From assembly GCA_965227145.1 (NCBI GenBank), contig OZ245730.1, positions 5,084,001-5,148,000 of the forward strand: a stretch of 64,000 bases of DNA. The letters are read 5' to 3'. The position numbers and the translations under genes were made by a program. The notes under the pieces are model-generated. The model saw only the letters and a program-made list of their open reading frames with translations. It had not been told where the DNA came from and searched no databases. Shown one piece after another: positions 36,125 to 45,003 of this stretch. This DNA comes from JACKAQ01 sp965227145. GTDB lineage: Bacteria; Calditrichota; Calditrichia; RBG-13-44-9; J075. Numbering within the stretch: position 1 is the first letter of the stretch; every line of letters starts with the position of its first letter.

Positions 36125-36997
36125 CTAATTCCCAATATTAAACACAAACCGCCGGCTGACCGGATTCACGCCGCCAAACACACCGTATCCATTTGCAATA
36201 TTCGAGTAATGCTGAACCGGTTCGGCAAACGGGTTGTCATCCGTTTCCTCCTGCAATTCCATCGCCCGGTTGTGCAGATACACATTTTCCGTCACGGTAT
36301 TCAGCACCACCAAAACTTCCTGATATCCGAACCATGGATAATAACGCAGGCTCAAATCGTATGTTTCGCCGTCAAAAAGTGCGTCATCGAAAAGGGCAAT
36401 TTCGCCGGCGAACTCCCGTTCTTCGCCAATTTCGATGCTGGTGTTGGTTTCGACAATTGCCGGATCGGTGCTGGAAAAATACTGGTTGAACCACCCGCCA
36501 TCGAAATCGCGTGTCAAAACGAAAATTTCGTAATAATTTTTTTGGGCCGGATCGTCGTTAAACTGCACCGAAAAATTGACGCGCTGACCGCCGAACGGAA
36601 TGGACTCAATCGTGTGCGTCATGTTGATCAGCGATACCGGATCCGGCGCAACAGCCGTTGCACTCACCGGATCGAAACCGGGTGCGGCAACCCGAAGCTC
36701 GTAGGTTTCTCCAATTTCCACAATTTCGCTTGCGGAAACGTAAATACCCTGATCTGCGTGGCTTAACGCAGTCAACAGTTGACCGTCACGCCAGATTTCC
36801 ACTGTAGCATTTTCCACCGGACCGGGAAATTCATTGCCCAAAATGCCCACACTGCGGCTCACGCCGATCTGCCAGCGCTCGTTCGCTTCAAAAATGCCGT
36901 CCACTACCAATCGCGATTGGTGCGCCGGCAAATCGATCTGCACAATGGTTTCGCAACCGCAAAGCAGCAACGCCAACAGGCACAATAATTGTTTCAT
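36125..36997 (-). CDS. DUF4249 lipoprotein partner of the TonB-dependent receptor
   Basis: 290 residues from the ATG at 36997 with GGAAGG upstream. The lipoprotein signal is MKQLLCLLALLLCGC. The fold has CETIVQIDLPAHQSRLVVDG and GNEFPGPVENATVEIWRDG, typical of DUF4249, followed by an Ig-like beta domain. Genes of this family almost always follow a receptor with a carboxypeptidase-regulatory plug, as here (20-base gap). It probably acts at the cell surface in capturing the receptor's substrate, which is unknown. Confidence 0.92.
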   Translation of the reverse strand: MKQLLCLLALLLCGCETIVQIDLPAHQSRLVVDGIFEANERWQIGVSRSVGILGNEFPGPVENATVEIWRDGQLLTALSHADQGIYVSASEIVEIGETYELRVAAPGFDPVSATAVAPDPVSLINMTHTIESIPFGGQRVNFSVQFNDDPAQKNYYEIFVLTRDFDGGWFNQYFSSTDPAIVETNTSIEIGEEREFAGEIALFDDALFDGETYDLSLRYYPWFGYQEVLVVLNTVTENVYLHNRAMELQEETDDNPFAEPVQHYSNIANGYGVFGGVNPVSRRFVFNIGN

Positions 36998-37016
36998 ATT
37001 CAACCTTCCGATATTC

Positions 37017-39353
37017 TCAAAATTTAAAGCTGTAGCTGATCGCCGGGATAATCGGGAACAGGCTGACCTGTTTCATCACCCGGTTGCCGCTATCGTCCTG
37101 ATCCTGATAAATGAAAAAGGGATTTTTCCGGCTATACAAATTGTAAACGCTGAATGTGAAAATACCGCCGTCGCGGGTGTTGCCGCGAAAAAATCGCAAA
37201 CTGACATCCAGCCGGTGATAATTAGCCATCCGGAAGCCGTTTCGCGAACCGTAAATATTTTGCGTGCCGGTGAATCCCAAAAACGGGTTGTTGTATCCGG
37301 TCGGATTGAGCTGAATTTGCGCAATGGGCAACGTGATCGCTGCGCCGGTGCCAAATACAAAATTGGTTGAAAATTCCCATTTTTTCGAAATATCATGCGC
37401 AATAACGGCGGATAAATCGTGCCGCCGGTCGTATCGATAGGGAAACGCGTTGCCGTCGTTCAGCAAGGCAAAGCGGCGATTGCTCCACGAGAGCGTGTAG
37501 CCCAGCCAGCCGGTGGTGCGCCCGCGCTTTTTCTGCAGGAAAAATTCCGCGCCGTACGCCTCGCCTTCACCCGGCTGAACCTTGTTTTGCCAATCCGTAT
37601 CCAGCGCGAGATAGTTAGCGCCCTCCCGGTATTCGATGAGGTCGTTCATTTTTTTGTAATAGATTTCGAAACTGAATTCGTATCGCCGGTCTGCCAGGGA
37701 ACGGGCGATGCCAACCGCCGCCTGCCACGATTCCTGCGGTTTGACGCGATCGGTTGCGGGCACCCACAAATCCGTCGGCAAGCCGATGCCGGAGTTGGTG
37801 AGCAAATGGATGTATTGATTCATCATCGCGAACGAGCTTTTCAGCGCGTATCCGCCGGGCAGGCGATAATTGAGCGAAACCCGCGGCTGCAGCGATGTGT
37901 GCGTGGTGTTTTTCACCTGAAATCCGGATGCGTGCACGCCGATATTTGCGGAAAAATCGTCAGCAATTTTCACATCATCTTCAATATAAACAATAGCTTC
38001 CAGCGCGTTGACTTCGGCGGATGGTTTCAGCAGCAGGTCAATCGGCGTATCGCTGTCCTCATTGTATTGATAGGCGCCGGGGCTAAAATTGTGATGGGTA
38101 ATTCCGGTGCCGAACCGGATGCTGTGCCGGGTATTCGGGATGTAATCAAAATCCACCCGGGCGCTCCAGTCGCGGATGCCGGAGAAGTAATTTGCCACAT
38201 ACGAGTCATCGCCGCTGCGCTCTTTTGTCGTAATATCAAAGCGGTATTTGCTGAACGTGATAATCGTATTGCTGAACAATTTTTTGCTGAACAGATGATT
38301 CCAGCGAAAGGTTCCGGTCAAATTTCCCCAGCCGGTTTCCGCTGTAAAATCGGGTGTTTCGCTGTCAAAATCGTTATTTTCCTCGGCGTAAAATTGATCG
38401 TCGCCGCCGTAAAAACTCAAATAAATCCGGTCGTTATTCGAGAAAGCGTAGTTGGCTTTGGCGTTCACATCGTAAAAATAATAGCCGCCGGTGCCTTCGT
38501 CAGTGTTCATAAACGGGCGCGCCAGAATATCGATATAAGTTCGCCGCATGGAAACGATGAACGATGAAACCCCCTTTTTGAGCGGTCCTTCCAGCGTTAG
38601 CCGCGATGCAACCACACCTATCGCGCCGGTTGCCTCAAATTTCTGGTTGTTGCCTTCTTTCATGTTGATTTCCAGCACGGACGACAATCGCCCGCCAAAT
38701 CGCGCCGGAAAACCGCCTTTGGTGAGGTTCACATTTTTGATGGCGTCGGCATTGAACACCGAAAAAAATCCAAACAGGTGCGATGCGTTGTAAACCGGTG
38801 CGCCGTCCAGCATGATCAGGTTTTGGTCGGGTCCGCCGCCGCGAACGTAAATACCGCTGGCGCCTTCGCTGCCGGATTGAACGCCGGGCAGCAGTTGCAA
38901 CGCTTTGAGAATATCGGTTTCGCCGAGCAGCGCCGGCATCGAGCGGATCTGGGCAACGGATACATCGATGCGGCTCATCTGCGTCTGGTTTTCGATCAAC
39001 TCGATGGCATCCGCGACAACCTGAATGGTATCGCCGGCAACCGGCGACGGGTGCAAATTGATGTTTAATGCCACATCATCGGTCAATTTCAGCCTGAAAA
39101 ATTCATTTTGATAGCCAATGTAAGCCACTGCCAGCAAAACGGAATCCGCCGGAAGCGTGAGGCTGAAAAATCCGTAGCTGTTGGTGGTGGTGCCTTCCTG
39201 CAATGTTGGTTCGAACACATTCGCGCCGATCAGCCGCTCGCCGGAAGTGGCGTCCTGCACAAATCCGCTGATGGTATATTTTGTCCGGGTTTGTCCGGAT
39301 AGCGTTACGAAAATGCCGGTGATAACTAAAATTGAGAGAAAAACAGTGCGCAT
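37017..39353 (-). CDS. TonB-dependent outer-membrane receptor with CarboxypepD-regulatory domain
   Basis: 778 residues. A signal peptide is followed by a carboxypeptidase-regulatory-like domain (~25-110: YTISGFVQDATSGERLIGAN), then the plug (LGETDILKALQLLPGVQSGS, GIYVRGGGPDQNLIMLDGAP, VYNASHLFGFFSVFNADAIK, GGFPARFGGRLSSVLEI) and a beta-barrel ending in SLFPIIPAISYSFKF, with a terminal aromatic residue. It imports a substrate powered by TonB/ExbBD. The DUF4249 lipoprotein follows on the same strand, and the TonB-like gene diverges from it. Confidence 0.96.
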   Translation of the reverse strand: MRTVFLSILVITGIFVTLSGQTRTKYTISGFVQDATSGERLIGANVFEPTLQEGTTTNSYGFFSLTLPADSVLLAVAYIGYQNEFFRLKLTDDVALNINLHPSPVAGDTIQVVADAIELIENQTQMSRIDVSVAQIRSMPALLGETDILKALQLLPGVQSGSEGASGIYVRGGGPDQNLIMLDGAPVYNASHLFGFFSVFNADAIKNVNLTKGGFPARFGGRLSSVLEINMKEGNNQKFEATGAIGVVASRLTLEGPLKKGVSSFIVSMRRTYIDILARPFMNTDEGTGGYYFYDVNAKANYAFSNNDRIYLSFYGGDDQFYAEENNDFDSETPDFTAETGWGNLTGTFRWNHLFSKKLFSNTIITFSKYRFDITTKERSGDDSYVANYFSGIRDWSARVDFDYIPNTRHSIRFGTGITHHNFSPGAYQYNEDSDTPIDLLLKPSAEVNALEAIVYIEDDVKIADDFSANIGVHASGFQVKNTTHTSLQPRVSLNYRLPGGYALKSSFAMMNQYIHLLTNSGIGLPTDLWVPATDRVKPQESWQAAVGIARSLADRRYEFSFEIYYKKMNDLIEYREGANYLALDTDWQNKVQPGEGEAYGAEFFLQKKRGRTTGWLGYTLSWSNRRFALLNDGNAFPYRYDRRHDLSAVIAHDISKKWEFSTNFVFGTGAAITLPIAQIQLNPTGYNNPFLGFTGTQNIYGSRNGFRMANYHRLDVSLRFFRGNTRDGGIFTFSVYNLYSRKNPFFIYQDQDDSGNRVMKQVSLFPIIPAISYSFKF

Positions 39354-39678
39354 ACGGTATTCTTCTTTTAGTTGACGATCAGAAAATTACGGACAATCGG
39401 ACAAGCTGTCTATGGGAAAATTGGCGGCTGATTCAAAAATGCATCGCTAATCTAACGTCTGTCGGATGGTTTAGTTTGCAAAATTTTCAGTATTTGAATT
39501 TTTTTTGGCATCGGTGAAATGATCGGGAAATCCGGTTGTCCAATATATCTTGCGGCGGTTACATTTGCCCGAAATTACTTTGATAAGTATGGGGCATCTG
39601 CTAAATTAAGTTTCTAAAATCGTTCATTTTTGTGATGAACTGTTTGAGTATTCATGCGTAAGATGTTGTGTTGACGGT
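39354..39678. other. Divergent promoter region between the receptor and TonB-like genes
   Basis: 325 bases, A/T-rich in the middle (39470-39540). It should carry promoters in both directions. I see no obvious Fur-type box or other palindrome, so the regulation of the uptake locus cannot be read. Confidence 0.45.
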
Positions 39679-40701
39679 ATGCCAAAAAATAATTATTCGA
39701 TAGAAAATACGATGAACAACCAGCCGAACAGAAAACCCCTTTATTTTGCACTGATCTTTTCGCTGTTGGTGCATGTGGTGTTTTTCTGGCTGTTGTTCTC
39801 CCAAAATTTGTTGGCGTACATCCTTCGCAAACCGGAGGTTTTACCGGAAACCGCGCCCATTGTGCTGGAACTGGAACAACCGCAACAGCCGGAACAACCC
39901 GTTCAGCAACCACCGCAACCGGAAGAAGAACAAGCCGCAGCAGAGGAGCAGCAACAGCTCCCGGAAAAATATTTCCGGCTGGAAGAAAATCCCAACGCCA
40001 ACGAGCAAACACCGGAAAACGCGGATATTCTCGCGGCTCAATCTTCTGTTTCCGCATCACCCAAAGAACTGGATGTGCAAAACGAAGCCATCAAACCGCC
40101 GGTTGAAAATCCCGAGCCAACCATCAAAGAGCTGGAAAACAAAGAAGATCAGCCGGCAATTCCCGATGCAGGGTTAACATTCGAAGAAAAAAACGGCGAC
40201 GTTATTTATTACCAAAGCCGCGAATTTGCCCGCCATCTGCTCACCAACGAACCGGAGCAGCAGAAGGAAACCCAGATCGATCTCAGCCAATCGTCCTCCA
40301 AAGACGTGCCGCCGGAGTTGAAAGATTTCAAAGGCGACCTGATTGGCGACGTCGCTCTGAGCACTTACGAATGGCCGTGGGCACCGTGGGTGTTGCAGCT
40401 TAAATATGCATTTTATCAACATCTGTTTGTGCCGCGTGCCTACAGCATGGGATTGATTGAAGGATACACCGAGGTGTATCTCAAAATCCGGCGCGATGGC
40501 ACGTTGGCGGAACACCGGCTCATCCAAACCGCCGGACACAACACGTTAAAAGAAAGCACGTTAAATGCATTTCTCTCCTCCGCACCGTGGAAAGCGTTGC
40601 CGGAAGAATTTCCCGATGAATTTCTGGAACTGCGGGTACGGGTTATTTATCCCAATTTAAAAGATTTGTTTGCCAGACAACGACAGGCGCAATCGCAGTA
40701 A
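39679..40701 (+). CDS. TonB-like energy-transducing protein
   Basis: 340 residues. One N-terminal membrane helix (ALIFSLLVHVVFFWLLFSQ) is followed by a Pro/Glu/Gln-rich periplasmic spacer (PQQPEQPVQQPPQPEEEQ), a charged middle region, and a C-terminal domain (YTEVYLKIRRDGTLAEHRLI, STLNAFLSSAPWKALPEEFP) of TonB/TolA type. It would couple the inner-membrane ExbBD motor to the nearby receptor. The ATG at 39679 is used; M12 at 39712 is an alternative and neither has a strong ribosome site. Confidence 0.9.
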   Translation: MPKNNYSIENTMNNQPNRKPLYFALIFSLLVHVVFFWLLFSQNLLAYILRKPEVLPETAPIVLELEQPQQPEQPVQQPPQPEEEQAAAEEQQQLPEKYFRLEENPNANEQTPENADILAAQSSVSASPKELDVQNEAIKPPVENPEPTIKELENKEDQPAIPDAGLTFEEKNGDVIYYQSREFARHLLTNEPEQQKETQIDLSQSSSKDVPPELKDFKGDLIGDVALSTYEWPWAPWVLQLKYAFYQHLFVPRAYSMGLIEGYTEVYLKIRRDGTLAEHRLIQTAGHNTLKESTLNAFLSSAPWKALPEEFPDEFLELRVRVIYPNLKDLFARQRQAQSQ

Positions 40702-40847
40702 AATTAAAATTTGATATATTGCGTAACAAAATTAATTTTATGTGTCTTTGAGGAAACATTACAAAATCGTGACATTGATAAAAACCAGACACTGAACAGC
40801 CAGAATAATTCACAAATTTTAACAACAAATTTCCCCAGGAATACAGT

Positions 40848-41078
40848 ATGAAATTCACCCGAATCACCGTTAATCCGGAACAAATGAATGGCGTACCTTG
40901 CATTCGCGGATTGCGAATCCCGGTTTCAATGGTCGTTGGCATGGTTGCAAATGGCATGAAAAACGAGGAAATTTTGCAGGCTTATCCTGATCTGGAATTA
41001 CAGGATATCAGCGAGGCGCTGACCTTCGCGGCGGAGTCCGTTCGGGAACGGCAACTACCGATTTTGGAAAACGCATGA
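40848..41078 (+). CDS. DUF433 antitoxin-like protein
   Basis: 76 residues typical of DUF433: TVNPEQMNGVPCIRGLRIPV, then MKNEEILQAYPDLELQDISE. This small helix-turn-helix family is found beside DUF5615 proteins and behaves as the antitoxin-like, DNA-binding half. CAGGAA precedes the ATG. Its stop overlaps the next start (ATGA), so translation is coupled. Confidence 0.94.
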   Translation: MKFTRITVNPEQMNGVPCIRGLRIPVSMVVGMVANGMKNEEILQAYPDLELQDISEALTFAAESVRERQLPILENA

Positions 41079-41452
41079 AATTTTTAATCGATAATGCACT
41101 TTCCCCGTCAATTGCCACGGGTTTAACGCAAAACGGTTTCGATGCTATTCATGTGCGGGATGTTTCTCTCGAAGCCTGTTCCGATTTGGAGATATTTGAG
41201 TTTGCCAGGGATGCAAGCCGGATAATTGTTTCTGCAGACACCGATTTTGGCACCCTTTTGTTTCGCACAAATGCTGAAAAACCATCATTTATCTTGTTTC
41301 GCATCAGTGAAAAAAGACCCGATTTTCAACTCAGGTTGTTGCTAAATTTTATTTCCCGTTTCAATAAGGAATTAGTGGAAGGCAGTATTTTGGTTATGGA
41401 GGATAAAAGAATCCGGATACGCAAACTGCCAATGTACGAAAACCCAAAATAG
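41075..41452 (+). CDS. DUF5615 PIN-like toxin candidate
   Basis: 125 residues. MKFLIDNALSPSIATGL gives the first acidic residue (D6), ASRIIVSADTDFGTLLFR the later pair, and FILFRISEKRPDF a typical DUF5615 block. These are compact PIN-like nucleases, presumed toxins. It ends only seven bases before exbB, so the pair may be co-transcribed with the TonB motor genes. Confidence 0.92.
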   Translation: MKFLIDNALSPSIATGLTQNGFDAIHVRDVSLEACSDLEIFEFARDASRIIVSADTDFGTLLFRTNAEKPSFILFRISEKRPDFQLRLLLNFISRFNKELVEGSILVMEDKRIRIRKLPMYENPK

Positions 41453-41459
41453 AGAAATT

Positions 41460-42104
41460 ATGCTCGAACTCTTTCAAAAAGGCGGAATTATGATGTATCC
41501 GCTGTTGCTGGCTTCTGTGGCGGCACTGGCGGTTTTTTTGGAGCGATTGTGGAGCCTGCAACGCAAAAAAGTGCTGATCCCCGAAGTGGTAGCCGTTTTG
41601 GAACAAATCAAAGATGAAAAAGATTTTCCGCTGGCGCGATCCGTTTGCCAAAAGGTTGGCGGACCGTTTCCGCAAATCGTTATCTCATGTTTGAACAATT
41701 CGGACTTGCCGACCGATGAACTGCGGCTGACCATCGAAGACGAAGGCCGCCAGCAGGTGCGCTCGCTGAAACGCGGGATGACCGTTCTGGAAACCGTCGC
41801 TGGTGTGGCACCGCTGCTCGGTTTGCTGGGCACGGTTTTGGGGATGATCAGCGTGTTCGATGTCATCGAAGAATTGGGCGTCGGGCAGGCAAAAGCGCTT
41901 TCCGGCGGCATTTCGGAGGCGTTGATAACCACCGCCGTGGGGTTGTTTGTGGGTATTCCCGCGCTGATCGCTTACAATTATGTCACATCGCGATCGGATA
42001 ATCTGATACTGGATATCGAAAAATATACCCTGCTGTTGCTCAATAAAATTATCCGGTTAAAATCACCGGCCGCCGATCCGGTCGAAATCAGCCTGAAATC
42101 GTAA
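41460..42104 (+). CDS. exbB: ExbB/TolQ-family proton-channel protein
   Basis: 214 residues. GGIMMYPLLLASVAALAVFLE is TM1; the conserved second and third membrane segments are TVLETVAGVAPLLGLLGTVL and EALITTAVGLFVGIPALIAY. It forms the pentameric motor with ExbD that energises TonB. Four bases separate it from exbD. TolQ is an alternative name; the receptor and TonB-like genes next to it favour ExbB. Confidence 0.93.
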   Translation: MLELFQKGGIMMYPLLLASVAALAVFLERLWSLQRKKVLIPEVVAVLEQIKDEKDFPLARSVCQKVGGPFPQIVISCLNNSDLPTDELRLTIEDEGRQQVRSLKRGMTVLETVAGVAPLLGLLGTVLGMISVFDVIEELGVGQAKALSGGISEALITTAVGLFVGIPALIAYNYVTSRSDNLILDIEKYTLLLLNKIIRLKSPAADPVEISLKS

Positions 42105-42108
42105 GCCC

Positions 42109-42510
42109 ATGAAATTACTCAACAAAAAGCCGGCAAAAGCCATTTTGAACATCACCCCGTTGATCGACGTGTTGTTCATTTTGATCATATTTTTTGTGGT
42201 GTCGTCCACATTTTTGGAGCAGCCGGGCATCAAGCTGGAATTGCCCAAAGCCCAAAGTGGCGATACGCAACGGGTAGAACGCGCCGTTCTGTATATTTCC
42301 GCAGCCTCCGAATTATTTTTGAACGATGATCCGGCAACGCTGGAAAATCTCTCCGGAAAATTAAGCGCAATGATGCAAAATCGTACAGAAAAAAGCCTGA
42401 TTATCAGCGCGGACAAAGGTGTCCAACACGGATTGGTTGTACAGGTGATGGACATCGCACGAAGCAGCAGCGTGCAAAAACTGGTGATTTCCACCGAACG
42501 GAAAGAATAA
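42109..42510 (+). CDS. exbD: ExbD/TolR-family protein
   Basis: 133 residues. ILNITPLIDVLFILIIFFVV is the single helix with the conserved proton-binding aspartate (TPLIDV). The periplasmic part has LELPKAQSGDT and ISADKGVQHGLVVQVMD, typical of ExbD. It partners the ExbB gene upstream. Confidence 0.94.
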   Translation: MKLLNKKPAKAILNITPLIDVLFILIIFFVVSSTFLEQPGIKLELPKAQSGDTQRVERAVLYISAASELFLNDDPATLENLSGKLSAMMQNRTEKSLIISADKGVQHGLVVQVMDIARSSSVQKLVISTERKE

Positions 42511-42538
42511 ACAAAAACGAATTAACTACCGACAAAAC

Positions 42539-43642
42539 ATGCTATTTGACGAATCACTCGGGCATCCCGAAAATCAGCAAAAATTGATGAACGCCTGGCA
42601 AGCCAACCGCCTTCCGCACGCGCTGCTGTTGCACGGACCGGAAGGTTGCGGAAAGGAAGCATTTGCCATTGGCATAGCCCAATTGCTAAACGCGGCGGAT
42701 GAATCCGGCGTTATCGACCGGGAATCGCCCGTATTTCGGAAAATTGCCCAATTTCAGCATCCGGATGTCCAATTTATTTTCCCGACACCGGCGCAATCCA
42801 ACGCCAAACCGGAAGAATTGCAAGCCGCGCTTCAGGAGAAAGCCAAAAATCCCTATCGCCAGGTGACGTTTACCGGTAAAAATACGTTTATCGGCATCGA
42901 TACGATTCGCGAGTTAAAAAAAGAAGCCGGATATCGCCTGTACGAAGGGCAAAAAAAAGTATTCATCATTGCCGAGGCAGAGGAACTCCGCCCGGAAGCC
43001 GCCAACGCGTTACTGAAATTATTGGAAGAGCCACCCCAAAATCTGAAATTGATTTTGGTGACAGCCAATTTGCACAAGCTGCTGCCAACCATCAAATCGC
43101 GCTGCCAAATGTTGCGGTTTTCGCCGATGGACGAATCGCAGATTGCCGCGATTGTCCGGCGGTTCGTGCCCAAAGTAGATGAACGTGATCTGGCTGCAAT
43201 CATCCGCTTGTCGGGTTTCAACCTGAAACGCACCTTCGAATTCCTCGATAAAAACGCGCTGCAAAACCGCGATCTGGCGATCGATTTTTTACGAAAAGCA
43301 ATTCTTATCCACAAATCTCAGGAATTAATGGCGCTGGTTGAACCGCTCACCGCCAAAAAAGATCGCGACGATGCGCGGCAAATGCTCTGGTTTTTGCTGC
43401 TGTGGTTTCAGGATATTTTGCACATCAACAAGGGTGTAAAAAACGACCGGGAAATCCGCAATGTGGACAAAGCCGACACGTTACGAAAATTCATCGCTTT
43501 CACGCCAACCGCCGAAATCGATGGCATCGTGCGGGAAGTTGAGGCAACTATTCGCGAATTGGATGACCCGCGAAACCTGAATCCGCTACTGCTGCTCACC
43601 CATCTTGCCATCCGTTTAAATCCCTTACTCAAAAAAGCCTAA
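42539..43642 (+). CDS. holB: DNA polymerase III delta' subunit
   Basis: 367 residues of clamp-loader type. LPHALLLHGPEGCGKEAFAI is the Walker A region, DTIRELKKEAGYRLYEGQKK and FIIAEAEELRPEAANALLKL are typical of delta', and SRCQMLRF is the SRC motif. Part of the complex that loads the sliding clamp. The usual zinc-finger cysteines are not visible. It is followed by the PSP1/RicT-like gene and metG, a gene order also seen in Firmicutes. Confidence 0.93.
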   Translation: MLFDESLGHPENQQKLMNAWQANRLPHALLLHGPEGCGKEAFAIGIAQLLNAADESGVIDRESPVFRKIAQFQHPDVQFIFPTPAQSNAKPEELQAALQEKAKNPYRQVTFTGKNTFIGIDTIRELKKEAGYRLYEGQKKVFIIAEAEELRPEAANALLKLLEEPPQNLKLILVTANLHKLLPTIKSRCQMLRFSPMDESQIAAIVRRFVPKVDERDLAAIIRLSGFNLKRTFEFLDKNALQNRDLAIDFLRKAILIHKSQELMALVEPLTAKKDRDDARQMLWFLLLWFQDILHINKGVKNDREIRNVDKADTLRKFIAFTPTAEIDGIVREVEATIRELDDPRNLNPLLLLTHLAIRLNPLLKKA

Positions 43643-43870
43643 CGCTTTTGATTTGAAAAATAGAGTTGCATTACTTCAAATTTTATGCTAAATACCTTTT
43701 AAAAAGTGTTCGATAAAATGAACACGACGATAAGGTTTGAAGGGGCTCAGGTTTTAGTTTTTTTAATCAACAGATGCAGTAAGCTGTTTTGCCAAATGGA
43801 GGTGTTTGGCTGAACGGTTTGTCATAATTATCCCATTTTTTCCGGGATAAAAATAAATTGGGGGTTTAAC

Positions 43871-44716
43871 ATGTCATCGTTTAACTGCTCACCGGTTAGT
43901 GTTGAAAATGAACAAGCAATAAAACTTCTCGAAGTTGCGTTCAAAGCCGGGAGGATTGGCATATTTATTAACAGCGATAATCTGCCCGTTCAGGCGGAGG
44001 AATTTGTCGTTGTTGAGGCGGATAAAGGGATAGATATTGGTAAAGTGATCATGAAAGGTGCAACCTACGGGGAGCACACACTGGATGATCAGGCAAAAAA
44101 GATCGTGCGGGTTGCCACAGAAGAAGATTTGCTGAAGTTCAATAAAAACAGAGAGTTGGAAGACGACGCTGTTCGCGATTGTAAAGAAAAAATCATCGAG
44201 CACCGGCTTTCCATGAATCTGGTAGATGCAGAATATCAGTTGGATCACAGCAAACTAACGTTCTATTTTACTGCGGAACAACGCGTCGATTTCCGCAAGT
44301 TGGTTCGGGATCTGGCGAGCCAGTATCGCACCCGAATTGAATTGCGTCAGATTGGCGTTCGCGATGCGGCACGTCATGTCGGCGGTTATGGCTCGTGTGG
44401 GTGCCAGCTTTGCTGCACGCTGTTTTTGCGAAAATTTGAGAATATCACCACGCAATATATTAAAGATCAGCTTATCCCGATGAGCCCCTCGCGACTCACC
44501 GGCATTTGCGGTCGATTGAAATGCTGCCTGGCATACGAACGGGATTTCTATCTTGAAGAGTTGGGGAAATACCCTACCGTTGGCGAAAAAATCAGCACGC
44601 CATCCGGAGCCGGCATCGTTGAAAAAGTTGATATTTTCAACAGTGTCATTTATTTCCGCAATGCAGAAAATGATATCGTACGAATGGATGTTGGTGACTT
44701 GGTAGAGAGTCACTGA
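43871..44716 (+). CDS. PSP1/RicT-like (YaaT-family) protein
   Basis: 281 residues. A PSP1 domain spans the centre and C-terminus. Cysteines in SCGCQLCCTLFLRKFE and GICGRLKCCLAYERDFY match the set that binds an iron-sulfur cluster in RicT (YaaT) of Bacillus, where the Y-complex controls RNase Y. The position after holB and before metG is the same as in Bacillus. GGGGG lies upstream of the ATG. Whether it has an RNase Y partner in this lineage is unknown. Confidence 0.93.
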   Translation: MSSFNCSPVSVENEQAIKLLEVAFKAGRIGIFINSDNLPVQAEEFVVVEADKGIDIGKVIMKGATYGEHTLDDQAKKIVRVATEEDLLKFNKNRELEDDAVRDCKEKIIEHRLSMNLVDAEYQLDHSKLTFYFTAEQRVDFRKLVRDLASQYRTRIELRQIGVRDAARHVGGYGSCGCQLCCTLFLRKFENITTQYIKDQLIPMSPSRLTGICGRLKCCLAYERDFYLEELGKYPTVGEKISTPSGAGIVEKVDIFNSVIYFRNAENDIVRMDVGDLVESH

Positions 44717-44740
44717 CGTTTAATTTCATTTTGATAAAAA

Positions 44741-44801
44741 AATCGAAACCTGATAAGCCAAGTGATCTCAACAACTTGGCCCGGGTTTCGATTTGTTTTT
44801 T
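44741..44801 (+). terminator. Terminator with nested stems after the PSP1 gene
   Basis: The outer stem AATCGAAACC (44741-44750) pairs perfectly with GGTTTCGATT (44784-44793). An inner stem GCCAAGT/ACTTGGC (44757-44763 with 44774-44780) sits inside. A T-rich run follows. It lies 24 bases after the PSP1 stop. Confidence 0.85.
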
Positions 44802-45003
44802 AGGCGATTTTCCAATGGATTGACAAATGATTTGCAAACCTCAATTTGAGCTGCGTTTTGTGGTTTTGTTAAATTGGGAAACACACATTTTTTGCAAAAA
44901 GGGTTTAAAAAAATCCGGCATAACGCTAAATTACAACTTCAACATTAACCATTGAATACAGCAACAAATGAACCTGTTTTTCTTCGGGGAGGCTATTTTT
45001 AAA

